NCBI GenBank assembly: GCA_050736615.1
Contig: JBOHWL010000072.1
Span: 1-13,569, forward strand
DNA length: 13,569 nucleotides
DNA from: JBOHWJ01 sp050736615
GTDB lineage: Bacteria > Desulfobacterota > Binatia > Binatales > Binataceae
Reading direction: 5' to 3'
Part shown: piece after piece, positions 1 through 6,359 of the stretch
How the letters are laid out: each line of letters opens with the position of its first letter
How positions within the stretch are numbered: the stretch's first letter is position 1
Translations under genes and position numbers: made by a program
The notes under the pieces: generated by a model
What the model was told of the DNA's origin: nothing
The model's input: the letters and a program-made list of their open reading frames with translations, nothing else
Database searches by the model: none

Positions 1-1
1 G

Positions 2-679
2 TTGTATCCGCTGATTCAAGGTTATGATTCCGTCGCGCTGGCGGCCGATCTCGAAATTGGCGGCACCGACCAAAAGTTCAATATGCTGGTTGGCCGCGAG
101 TTGCAGCGTGCTTACGGCCAACGCCCGCAGGTTGTGATGACGATGCCGCTGCTGGAGGGACTCGACGGCCATCGCAAGATGTCAAAATCCTACGGCAATT
201 ACGTCGCCTTGACCGACGCGCCTGAAGAAATGTTCGGCAAGCTGATGTCGATTCCGGACGCGCTGATGCCGCGGTATTACGAATTGCTCACCGAGACCCC
301 GGCGGACGCACTGACGGCGATTCGGTCGGGCGCGGTTCATCCGATGGAAGCGAAAAAGCGCCTCGCCAGCCACATTGTCGAGGAATATCACGGGGTCAAA
401 GCGGCTGGTGCGGCGCGCCAGTATTTCGAGACCAAGTTTCAGCGGCGCGAGATTCCCCGTGACGTGCCGGTCTATCGGATCGACGATTCACTATGGGTAT
501 GCGAGCTGATGAAGCAGTTGCGCTTTGCTCCGTCGACCAGCGAGGCGCGCCGGCTATTGGGACAAGGCGCCGTGCGTGTCGATGGAGCAACCGTAACCGA
601 TGTGAACTTCCACTTTGTGCCCGGCGAGCATCGTATTCTTGAGGTCGGGAAACGCCGCGTCGCCCGCATCGAACGCTAA
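2..679 (+). CDS. tyrS: Tyrosyl-tRNA synthetase, C-terminal part (5' end outside window)
   Basis: Charges tRNA-Tyr with tyrosine in the cytoplasm. The visible 225 residues begin inside the class I catalytic domain: the segment YPLIQGYDSVAL followed by DLEIGGTDQKFN is the tyrosine/adenylate-site region typical of bacterial TyrRS. The class signature KMSKS is intact at visible residues 59-63 (GHRKMSKSYGN). The anticodon-binding helical region follows, and the last ~60 residues (about 165-225, with EARRLLGQGAVRVDG) form an S4 RNA-binding domain, so the 3' end is complete. The reading frame is open to the window edge and the first TTG is an internal Leu codon, so the gene is truncated by the window and not broken. 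The KMSKS (not KFGKT) form and this sequence style fit the TyrZ-like subgroup (inference). Its TAA stop overlaps the stop of the convergent acetyltransferase gene. Confidence 0.97.
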   Translation: MYPLIQGYDSVALAADLEIGGTDQKFNMLVGRELQRAYGQRPQVVMTMPLLEGLDGHRKMSKSYGNYVALTDAPEEMFGKLMSIPDALMPRYYELLTETPADALTAIRSGAVHPMEAKKRLASHIVEEYHGVKAAGAARQYFETKFQRREIPRDVPVYRIDDSLWVCELMKQLRFAPSTSEARRLLGQGAVRVDGATVTDVNFHFVPGEHRILEVGKRRVARIER

Positions 680-1158
680 CCGTCACGCGCGAGCCGCGCC
701 AAAGCGGGACCATCCAGGCGCCAGGTGGTCCAGCCGTCGTTGGCTCGAGCACCCAACGCGCGATAGAAATTTTGCGCCGGCCGGTTCCAGTTGAGCACCG
801 ACCAATCGATCCGGGACCAACCCCGCTCGGCTGTGATTTCCGCCAGCTTTCGCATCAGCGCGGCGCCAGCGCCATGCCTGCGGTGTTTTTCCGGAACAAA
901 GATATCTTCAAGATACAGACCCGCTTGCCCGGTCCAAGTCGAGTAGTTGCGGAAAAACAGGGCGAAACCGATCACTTCGCCCTCACTCTCCGCCAAGAGG
1001 CATTCGAAGGGTGATTGCGCGCTCGACATTTGCGCGCGGATTTGCGCGGCGTCCGTGCTGACCGCACTGAGCTGATGCTCGTATTCCGCGAGGCCGCGGA
1101 TAAAACGCAGGATAGTTTCGGCGTCGTCGGGTGTGGCTAAACGGATCGTGAAGTTCAT
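676..1158 (-). CDS. GNAT-family N-acetyltransferase (diamine/SSAT-like)
   Basis: A 160-residue cytoplasmic acetyl-CoA-dependent N-acetyltransferase of ordinary length for a single GNAT domain. The N-terminus IRLATPDDAETILRFI is the usual first strand and helix. The acetyl-CoA-binding motif A lies at about residues 83-105 (LEDIFVPEKHRRHGAGAAL, with the R-x-x-G-x-G/A loop), and the end has motif B (VLNWNRPAQNFYRALGA, 121-137). The YSTWTG...LYLEDIFV stretch and the C-terminal W-x-x-x-RL pattern resemble spermidine/spermine or thialysine acetyltransferases, so a polyamine or diamine substrate is plausible but not shown. Only a weak AGG lies upstream of the ATG. It sits 23 bases after the small hypothetical gene on the same strand, probably as a two-gene transcript. 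Its TAG stop overlaps the tyrS stop. Confidence 0.9.
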   Translation of the reverse strand: MNFTIRLATPDDAETILRFIRGLAEYEHQLSAVSTDAAQIRAQMSSAQSPFECLLAESEGEVIGFALFFRNYSTWTGQAGLYLEDIFVPEKHRRHGAGAALMRKLAEITAERGWSRIDWSVLNWNRPAQNFYRALGARANDGWTTWRLDGPALARLARDG

Positions 1159-1181
1159 CGCGCGCGCCTGGAAGATGATGG

Positions 1182-1442
1182 TTATTGAGGTTTTTTAGCC
1201 GATTCAGCGACGGCTTCACGCAGCTTCTTCATCGTGCGCTCGAGCGCGCGCGTGTAGCGCTGCTTGGTCCAGTTTTCCTTGGTGCGCATTTTGAGCCAAC
1301 CCAGCTTGACCGCGTCGGGCTTATTGCCCATTTCTCCGGTGGACACTTCGATCACCGCACGTTCTTCGAGGCTCAAAGTGGCCAGCACTTCGCGCTTGAT
1401 ACTTTGCAGGAACCCCGCTTTAAGATCGAGATCGACTTTCAT
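1182..1442 (-). CDS. Small basic hypothetical protein
   Basis: An 86-residue protein starting MKVDLDLKAGFLQSIKREV. I do not recognise the family. It is rich in Lys and Arg with a likely helical C-terminal half (RYTRALERTMKKLREAVAESAKK), and has no cysteine, no membrane segment and no signal peptide, so it is probably a soluble protein; nucleic-acid binding is only a guess from its charge. An in-frame TTG at 1463 would add seven residues (MSGASNV), but neither start has a strong ribosome-binding site; the ATG at 1442 has a weak GGTG about ten bases upstream and is preferred. It precedes the GNAT gene by 23 bases on the same strand. The open frame, absence of overlap with a better gene and spacing support it being real, though homologues would be needed to be sure. 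Confidence 0.6.
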   Translation of the reverse strand: MKVDLDLKAGFLQSIKREVLATLSLEERAVIEVSTGEMGNKPDAVKLGWLKMRTKENWTKQRYTRALERTMKKLREAVAESAKKPQ

Positions 1443-1463
1443 GACGTTCGAAGCACCGGACAA

Positions 1464-1556
1464 GCAATGATCAATCGGAGCCTAGATCAACCGTTAGATA
1501 GGCTCAACCATTCCGCATAGGAGCCCGCGGACAGCGCGCGAGCAAGGAGTTTAACC
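1464..1556. promoter_or_regulatory. Divergent intergenic region between the small hypothetical gene and the crotonase gene
   Basis: These 93 bases separate two divergently oriented genes and so should hold both promoters. I could not find a convincing -35/-10 pair in either direction. The only clear signal is the ribosome-binding site AAGGAG at 1544-1549, seven bases before the crotonase ATG. Confidence 0.4.
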
Positions 1557-2399
1557 ATGAAATATTTCACAATCGAGACTCATGATCAGGTGCAGCTCTG
1601 GACAATCAACCATCCGCCAATGAATTACATGATCGCACCGATGGCGGCCGAGCTGCTGCAATTGGTGGGAGCGGCTGAAGGCGACGAAAGCGTCCGTGCA
1701 ATTATCATTACAGGCGGGCTTGAAGGAAAATTCATCACCCACTACAGCGTCGATGAGCTGGCGGCAATGGCGGCCGACCCCGAGCGGTGCGCGCGGATTT
1801 GGCCTGAACTGGCCGCCGGCTTTCATCGCCTGCTCAACCGCCTGATGCTGATGCCGAAGGCGGTCATCGCGGCAATCAACGGCGACTGTATGGGTGGGAG
1901 TTACGAACTTGCGCTGGCGTGCGATTTCAGACTGGCCGCGGACGGTCCTTATCAAATCGGCTTGCCCGAGGCGACCCTCGGAATTTTGCCAGGCGGCGGG
2001 GGCACGCAACGACTGCCGCGGTTGATCGGACGCGGGCGTGCGCTCGAGGTGATGCTGTTTGGCAACGTTTATAGCCCGCGCGAGGCTGAACGGATGGGCA
2101 TGGTTAACCGCGTGATCGCGCCGGAGACGCTGCTGGCGTTTGCGATGGGCTGGGCGCGCGCCCTGGCCAAACGCTCGCCGGGTGCGATCGCCGCGATCAA
2201 ACGCGCGGTTTACCTGGGCTGCGATCGCGATTTGGAAAGCGGTCTGTATATCGAACGCGCCGAAATGGCCGGTGTGATGTGCAGCGAGGACGCCCGCGTG
2301 GCGATGAACGCGTATAACCAAGCCGTCGCCATGGACGCGATGGCGGCACGCTCGGACTTTCTCAATGGAGTCGGTGTACCCGAAACGAAGGGACGCTAA
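1557..2399 (+). CDS. Enoyl-CoA hydratase/isomerase (crotonase) family protein
   Basis: A 280-residue crotonase-fold enzyme acting on an acyl-CoA thioester in the cytoplasm; the reaction is probably 2-enoyl-CoA hydration or isomerisation. The second oxyanion-hole loop is clear at residues 108-126 (INGDCMGGSYELALACDF), and the two acidic positions of classical hydratases are both present: E117 in the GGSYELALACD segment and E138 in LPEATLGILPGGGGTQRLPR. The first oxyanion-hole loop (normally A-G-A/S-D-x-x-E) is divergent, reading FITHYSVDEL at 59-68, so substrate or chemistry may differ from fatty-acid beta-oxidation. The start is well supported by AAGGAG seven bases upstream. No other acyl-CoA gene is adjacent, so the pathway cannot be read from context. 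Downstream lies a repeat-filled gap. Confidence 0.93.
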   Translation: MKYFTIETHDQVQLWTINHPPMNYMIAPMAAELLQLVGAAEGDESVRAIIITGGLEGKFITHYSVDELAAMAADPERCARIWPELAAGFHRLLNRLMLMPKAVIAAINGDCMGGSYELALACDFRLAADGPYQIGLPEATLGILPGGGGTQRLPRLIGRGRALEVMLFGNVYSPREAERMGMVNRVIAPETLLAFAMGWARALAKRSPGAIAAIKRAVYLGCDRDLESGLYIERAEMAGVMCSEDARVAMNAYNQAVAMDAMAARSDFLNGVGVPETKGR

Positions 2400-2426
2400 C
2401 TAGGGAAGCTGTACACAAGCGGCGAT

Positions 2427-2464
2427 TCTGTCATTCTGAGCGCAGCGAAGAATCCCGGATCTTT
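2427..2464 (+). repeat. Left terminal inverted repeat of the repeat element
   Basis: This 38-base segment (starting TCTGTCATTCTGAG, ending CCGGATCTTT) is the reverse complement of 2805-2842 with three mismatches. The two arms enclose about 340 bases, giving an element of 416 bases in total, which is the layout of a non-autonomous palindromic or MITE-like unit. No obvious target-site duplication flanks it. Confidence 0.75.
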
Positions 2465-2519
2465 GTGCTTTTTGCGAGCTGTTTGCCGGGATTCTTCATT
2501 TTTTGAACGCAGCTCGCGG

Positions 2520-2627
2520 ACTCGCCTGCTCGTTCCGCCTACGGCTCCACTGAACGGAGTCCGCTTCAAACGCAGCCGCGGGCGAAGCGGGCACGCGAGT
2601 GAAGCGAAGCGAAACGAGCAGGCGAGT
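2520..2627. repeat. Internal 15-base perfect inverted repeat
   Basis: ACTCGCCTGCTCGTT at 2520-2534 is exactly complementary to AACGAGCAGGCGAGT at 2613-2627. A further outer pair (AACGCAG at 2506-2512 and CTGCGTT at 2662-2668) lies outside it, so the centre of the element is itself a nested stem structure. The loop contains smaller pairings such as CTCC/GGAG. Confidence 0.75.
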
Positions 2628-2804
2628 TTTACTTTGGCCGAGGCTCGCGGGCGCCCTCGGACTGCGTTTCGAGATAAGTGAGGAGTCCCGGACAAAACCG
2701 AACAGTCCCCGGGATTCCTCGTTGCGCTCGGAATCTGTGAATTTTTTGTCATTCTGAACGAAGTCTGCGAAGTGAAGAATCCCGATAAAACACAGGAAAA
2801 GCGG

Positions 2805-2842
2805 AAAGATCCGGGATTCCTCGCTGTGCTCGGAATGACAGA
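2805..2842 (-). repeat. Right terminal inverted repeat of the repeat element
   Basis: Partner of 2427-2464, matching its reverse complement at 35 of 38 positions. It also pairs with the nearby direct-orientation copy at 2748-2783, so it can form either a local hairpin or the long-range stem. Confidence 0.75.
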
Positions 2843-2881
2843 TACGCTTGTGCGGAGGTTTCGAGTGGCCGTCGCCACGCG

Positions 2882-3244
2882 CTACGGAATCATGATCACC
2901 ATTACAAGAGTGACCACGGTTCCAACGGCTGCCGCGCCGTAGAGCAGGCCGCCCATCGCGGAATTCAAATGGCGCAGGTCAAGTGCGTCGCCAGCCGTGA
3001 GCCGGATTCGATGCGCCGCGTGAAAGAGACAACCGACAATCAGGATGAACAGGTAGATGCGGGTCAGCACATGAGAAGCCAGCGTCAGTTCCGCGCCGTA
3101 GCCGGGGTCGGGAATCCATCCGAGCGGAAAAGCGATCCCGAACAGGAAAATCTGCACCGGCAGGAGGAATGCCGCGATGAAACCTCCGATACCGAAAAGG
3201 AACCAGACCACCGGTTCATTCGAGCGCTTGGCATGTTCAGCCAT
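2882..3244 (-). CDS. frdD: Fumarate reductase membrane anchor subunit D
   Basis: The 120-residue second membrane anchor of quinol:fumarate reductase; with FrdC it holds FrdAB on the inner membrane and forms the quinone site. It opens MAEHAKRSNEPVVWFLFG, matching the K-R-S-x-E-P-V-x-W-x-L-F-G start of E. coli FrdD, and has the family's normal length (E. coli 119). Three membrane segments are visible at about 11-36, 57-80 and 96-118. An upstream in-frame extension to 3295 exists, but the ATG at 3244 is chosen because it matches the family start, has TGAGGA seven bases upstream, and overlaps the frdC stop in TGATG (one shared base), indicating translational coupling. It is the last gene of the frdABCD operon. 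Confidence 0.92.
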   Translation of the reverse strand: MAEHAKRSNEPVVWFLFGIGGFIAAFLLPVQIFLFGIAFPLGWIPDPGYGAELTLASHVLTRIYLFILIVGCLFHAAHRIRLTAGDALDLRHLNSAMGGLLYGAAAVGTVVTLVMVIMIP

Positions 3245-3654
3245 CAGATAGTCCTCAGGATAAAGAGTCCGACCACCACTGAAATCGCCAGCCACAGGCC
3301 GAAGTTGGGCACGGCCGCGATCATCTCAGGGTCGGTGCGCCCGCGGATCTGTCGCAGCATTACGCGTGGAACCAACCGAAACCAAGTGAAGGCGTGGTAC
3401 ATCAGGGCCAGGAAGGCAATCACGTTGACGGCGATTATTCCCGGCTCGCGCATCCAGGCTTGCCATCCGCTGTAGAACTCCTGCCCACCGATCAATGCGG
3501 CTATTTGCAGCAAAGTCACGATCGCGAAATAGCCGACAAAGAGTGAAGTCGACTCGCGCAGCACGTAGAGCAAATAATCCCAATTATCCAGAAACCAATT
3601 CGCCGGCATCCGGCGCCGATACGGCCTGGGTTGAAACTGGCTGTACTGCGGCAT
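3244..3654 (-). CDS. frdC: Fumarate reductase membrane anchor subunit C
   Basis: The 136-residue first membrane anchor of quinol:fumarate reductase, located in the inner membrane. After a cytoplasmic N-terminus ending PYRRRMPANW come three hydrophobic segments at about 35-54, 71-91 and 114-134. The L-R-E motif before helix 1 (YVLRESTSLF, E34) aligns with the quinone-site Glu of E. coli FrdC (LREGTA), and H87 in YHAFTWF aligns with the H-x-x-TWF motif at the end of helix 2. The frame is open to 3699, but the ATG at 3654 is preferred because it avoids overlapping frdB, begins 5 bases after the frdB stop, and gives family-like length (E. coli 131). The ribosome-binding site is weak, suggesting re-initiation after frdB. 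Its stop shares one base with the frdD start. Confidence 0.91.
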   Translation of the reverse strand: MPQYSQFQPRPYRRRMPANWFLDNWDYLLYVLRESTSLFVGYFAIVTLLQIAALIGGQEFYSGWQAWMREPGIIAVNVIAFLALMYHAFTWFRLVPRVMLRQIRGRTDPEMIAAVPNFGLWLAISVVVGLFILRTI

Positions 3655-3659
3655 CGCGC

Positions 3660-4400
3660 TCACTTGTTCCCCCAAGGCAACAGAAAGGACTTGAACCATT
3701 CTTTAGTGGCGGTGAGCTTGTATTGCTGAATCGCCAACGAGGGATCGACGTGTTTGGGGCATACCACGGAACATTCCCCGACCACGGTGCAATCCCAGAT
3801 ACCGTCGTGTTGCGATAACACATCAGTGCGTTCGCTGGCGCCCTGGTCACGCGAATCAAGGTTGTAGCGATGCGCCAAAGCCAACGCCGCGGGCCCGGCG
3901 AAGGTCTGATCCAAGCCATACACCGGGCAGGCCGAATAACAGAGGGTGCAGTTGATGCAAAGGCTGAACTGCCGAAACTTTTCGAGTTGAGCCGGTGTTT
4001 GCAGATACTCCCGTTCAGGCACGCCCTCGTCTTTGCGGATGATCCATGGCCGCACTTTTTGTAGCTTGGCCATGAAATCCTCAAGCTCAACCACCAGGTC
4101 CTTGATCACGGGGAAGTGCTGCAATGGCTCGATGCGGACTGGTCCGGGTGCGCAGGTCTCAAGCGGCGTCTCGCAGGTGAGCTTGGGCACACCGTCAACC
4201 ATCATGCCGCAACTGCCGCATATGCCCATGCGGCACGACCATCTGTAGGCGAGCGAGCCGTCGAGCTGGTCTTTCACGTAATTGATCGCGTCGAGCACCA
4301 TCCAGTCCGAACGCAACGGCACTTCGTAATTCTGGTACGTCGGTTCGCTGTCGTGCTCCGGTTGATAACGCGCGACTTCGAGAATGATTGTGTCGGCCAT
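3660..4400 (-). CDS. frdB: Fumarate reductase iron-sulfur subunit B
   Basis: The 246-residue electron-transfer subunit that links the flavin of FrdA to the quinone site in FrdCD. All three clusters can be assigned: [2Fe-2S] by C56, C61, C64 and C76 in the plant-ferredoxin-type N-terminal domain (SCRMGICGSCGMMVDG); [4Fe-4S] by C148, C151, C154 and C214; [3Fe-4S] by C158, C204 and C210. The latter seven positions coincide with E. coli FrdB numbering, and the GPAALALAHRYNLDSRDQG and VCPKHVDP segments are strongly FrdB-like. Length is normal (E. coli 244). It starts 5 bases after the frdA stop, with its GGAAGG ribosome-binding site placed inside the last frdA codons, a sign of coupling. No cluster residue is missing. 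Confidence 0.97.
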   Translation of the reverse strand: MADTIILEVARYQPEHDSEPTYQNYEVPLRSDWMVLDAINYVKDQLDGSLAYRWSCRMGICGSCGMMVDGVPKLTCETPLETCAPGPVRIEPLQHFPVIKDLVVELEDFMAKLQKVRPWIIRKDEGVPEREYLQTPAQLEKFRQFSLCINCTLCYSACPVYGLDQTFAGPAALALAHRYNLDSRDQGASERTDVLSQHDGIWDCTVVGECSVVCPKHVDPSLAIQQYKLTATKEWFKSFLLPWGNK

Positions 4401-4405
4401 CCAGG

Positions 4406-6154
4406 TTACCTTCCGTAAACGCGCTCGCCCGGGGGCAATTTGGTGATTACCACCGGCTGATAGTCAATCCGCGGCGGCCCCTCGGCGGTGCTATGGACCA
4501 TCGAATGCGCGAGGTAGCGCTTGTCGTCGCGCTTGGGAAAATCCGTACGTTGATGAGCGCCGCGCGATTCCTCGCGGTTGAGCGCGCTATGCACGATGGC
4601 CTCCGCCACGTCAAGCATAAAGCCCAGCTCCAGCGCGGCGGTAAGCTGGGTATTGAAGGTGCGGGTGTGGTCTTCCATCGTGATATTTTGCGCGCGTTCC
4701 TTAAGCTCGCGCAGCTTGTTGGCCGATTCCACCAGCGAGCCCCGGTCGCGATAAATACCGCAACCGAGTTCCATCGTGTGTTGCATTTCTTCGCGGATTT
4801 TCGCGAGTCGTTCCGTGCCGCCCTGCTTATGCAGAAATTCCTGCTCAAGCCGCCGTTCCTCGTCCGCGGCCAGCGCGAGTAAGCCGTTGGTGGAAGCGGA
4901 CGGTTTGAAATCGGCGACGTAGGCGGTCGCGGATTTGCCCGCCCGCGCACCAAATACCAGGCATTCGCCAAGCGAATTCGAGCCGAGCCGGTTGGCCCCG
5001 TTGATCGTGACGCAGGCCGACTCACCAGCCGAAAACAGCCCGGGGAGCGGCACGATACCATGTATATTGGTCGATACGCCGCCCATCATGTAATGGACCA
5101 CCGGGCGCACCGGGATCATTTCGAGCACCGGGTCGATATTCTCGTACTTCAGGCAAAGCTCGCGCACCATCGGCAGTTTGGCTTCGATCTTCGCCTCACC
5201 CAGATGGCGCAAATCCAGATGCACGTACTCGCCGTACGGCCCCTGGAGCGCTCGTCCCTTTTGGATTTCGCCGTAGATGGCTTGGGAAACGCGATCGCGC
5301 GGACCAAGTTCCATGCTGCGCAAAACCGGAGTCGGGGTCGGCTTGCCCAGATCGTAGTCCTGCAGAAAACGATAGCCGTCCTTGTTGAGCAGCCATCCGC
5401 CCTCGGCGCGCGACGCCTCGGTGATCAGAATACCGGTGAACGGCAAGCCGGTGGGATGGTATTGAACCATCTCCATGTCCTTGAGCGGGGCGCCCGCGCG
5501 GTATGCCAATGCCATGCCGTCGCCGGTGCAGATATTGGCGTTGGTGGTGAATGGGAACACGCGCCCGCATCCGCCGGTGGCGACAATCACCGCCTTGGCG
5601 AAAATCGCCCGGATGCGTCCGGTCTTGAGTTCGATGCCGACGGTGCCCAGCACCCGCCCATCTTCGACCAGCAGGCGCGTGGCGAAAGTTTCGTCGTAAC
5701 GCGTAATCGTGGTGTACTTGAGCGAGGTTTGAAACAAGGTATGGAGCAGGTGGAAGCCGGTTTTATCCGCGGCAAACCACGTGCGCATTCGCTTCATGCC
5801 GCCAAATGCACGCACCGCGATCCGCCCGTCGGGCTCGCGGCTCCAAGGGCAGCCCCAATGCTCGAGCCGCAGCAATTCGCCGGGCACTTCGCGGCAGAAC
5901 GCTTCCACGGCGTCCTGGTCGCCGAGCCAATCGCTGCCCGACACGGTATCGTAGATATGCTCTTCGATGCTGTCGTCCTTGCCGGCGACGCCCGCGGCAC
6001 CGCCTTCGGCGGAAACCGTGTGACTGCGCATCGGATAAACCTTCGATACCATCGCGATGTCGAGGCTGGGATTACTTTCGGTGGCGGCAATTGCGGCGCG
6101 CAAGCCGGCGGCGCCACCACCAATCAGAAGAATATCGTGCGAAGAAGTTTCCAC
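4406..6154 (-). CDS. frdA: Fumarate reductase flavoprotein subunit A
   Basis: The 582-residue catalytic subunit that reduces fumarate to succinate (or the reverse) on the cytoplasmic face of the membrane. It shows the N-terminal FAD dinucleotide fold (LIGGGAAGLRAA, 10-21), the covalent flavin histidine H45 in RSHTVSAEGG, and the dicarboxylate-site residues H233 (VQYHPTGLP), R286 (ELGPRDRVSQ), H354 (VRPVVHYMMGG) and R389 (GANRLGSNSL). Identity to E. coli FrdA is obvious in blocks such as TWFAADKTGFH and LHTLFQTSL. The start is GTG, backed by GGAG six bases upstream. Gene order A-B-C-D and anchor types mark this as the Frd rather than sdhCDAB arrangement, although direction of catalysis in vivo cannot be read from sequence. 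It is the first gene of the operon and divergent from the 6360 gene. Confidence 0.97.
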   Translation of the reverse strand: METSSHDILLIGGGAAGLRAAIAATESNPSLDIAMVSKVYPMRSHTVSAEGGAAGVAGKDDSIEEHIYDTVSGSDWLGDQDAVEAFCREVPGELLRLEHWGCPWSREPDGRIAVRAFGGMKRMRTWFAADKTGFHLLHTLFQTSLKYTTITRYDETFATRLLVEDGRVLGTVGIELKTGRIRAIFAKAVIVATGGCGRVFPFTTNANICTGDGMALAYRAGAPLKDMEMVQYHPTGLPFTGILITEASRAEGGWLLNKDGYRFLQDYDLGKPTPTPVLRSMELGPRDRVSQAIYGEIQKGRALQGPYGEYVHLDLRHLGEAKIEAKLPMVRELCLKYENIDPVLEMIPVRPVVHYMMGGVSTNIHGIVPLPGLFSAGESACVTINGANRLGSNSLGECLVFGARAGKSATAYVADFKPSASTNGLLALAADEERRLEQEFLHKQGGTERLAKIREEMQHTMELGCGIYRDRGSLVESANKLRELKERAQNITMEDHTRTFNTQLTAALELGFMLDVAEAIVHSALNREESRGAHQRTDFPKRDDKRYLAHSMVHSTAEGPPRIDYQPVVITKLPPGERVYGR

Positions 6155-6284
6155 CGCGCTCTCCGGGGGCCGATTAGAGCCAGTTCTCCAATCAGCCGGA
6201 CATTGGCTATGCTGGCATTAAATACGCTAACCGCGTGGCTATCTCAATATCAGCGCCGCTTGCCATGCTGGGCAAAACCATCGG

Positions 6285-6314
6285 AGTATAGCCTAACGTT
6301 TTTGGGCCTGACAA
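6285..6314 (-). promoter_or_regulatory. Predicted sigma-70-type promoter of frdABCD
   Basis: Reading leftwards, TTGTCA (6314-6309) and TATACT (6290-6285) are separated by 18 bases; each hexamer matches the consensus at five of six positions. Transcription would start near 6278, leaving a leader of about 124 bases before the frdA GTG. The region 6155-6284 is otherwise without a clear gene; no FNR-type palindrome (TTGAT-N4-ATCAA) was seen. Confidence 0.5.
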
Positions 6315-6359
6315 CGGAAGATGCCGCCTTTTATCGGATTGCGGCGCGCAGGAGTGATC

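Larger units (their letters stand above)
2400..2881. repeat. Gene-free region with clustered CATTCTGAGCG/GAATCCC dispersed repeats
   Basis: A 482-base gap between convergent genes (crotonase and frdD), occupied by repeat sequence. Partial copies of a core GTCATTCTGAGCG-x-AGCGAAGAATCCC occur at 2430-2455 (+), 2486-2498 (-), 2711-2734 (-), 2748-2783 (+) and 2813-2840 (-). The copy pair 2748-2783/2813-2840 folds into one hairpin. Translating the repeat yields spurious peptides such as IPSTARNPG and FAALRMTE, which I recognise from many environmental bacterial genomes (established as frequent mis-annotated repeat ORFs). No transposase or true coding frame is present, and no classical terminator with a T-tract was seen, although the hairpins could end transcription from both sides. 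Confidence 0.85.

Noticed and set aside
1551..2321. A 256-codon open frame on the minus strand
   Set aside because: It is the shadow of the crotonase gene, which has a ribosome-binding site and conserved motifs.
2396..2878. A 160-codon minus-strand frame (and a 72-codon plus-strand frame) in the repeat region
   Set aside because: The translation consists of repeat-derived peptides (IPSTARNPG, FAALRMTE) and not a real protein; the region is explained by inverted repeats.
2882..6154. Possible sdhCDAB succinate dehydrogenase operon
   Set aside because: Gene order is A-B-C-D and the anchors match FrdC and FrdD of the E. coli type; the Frd name is kept, though physiological direction remains open.
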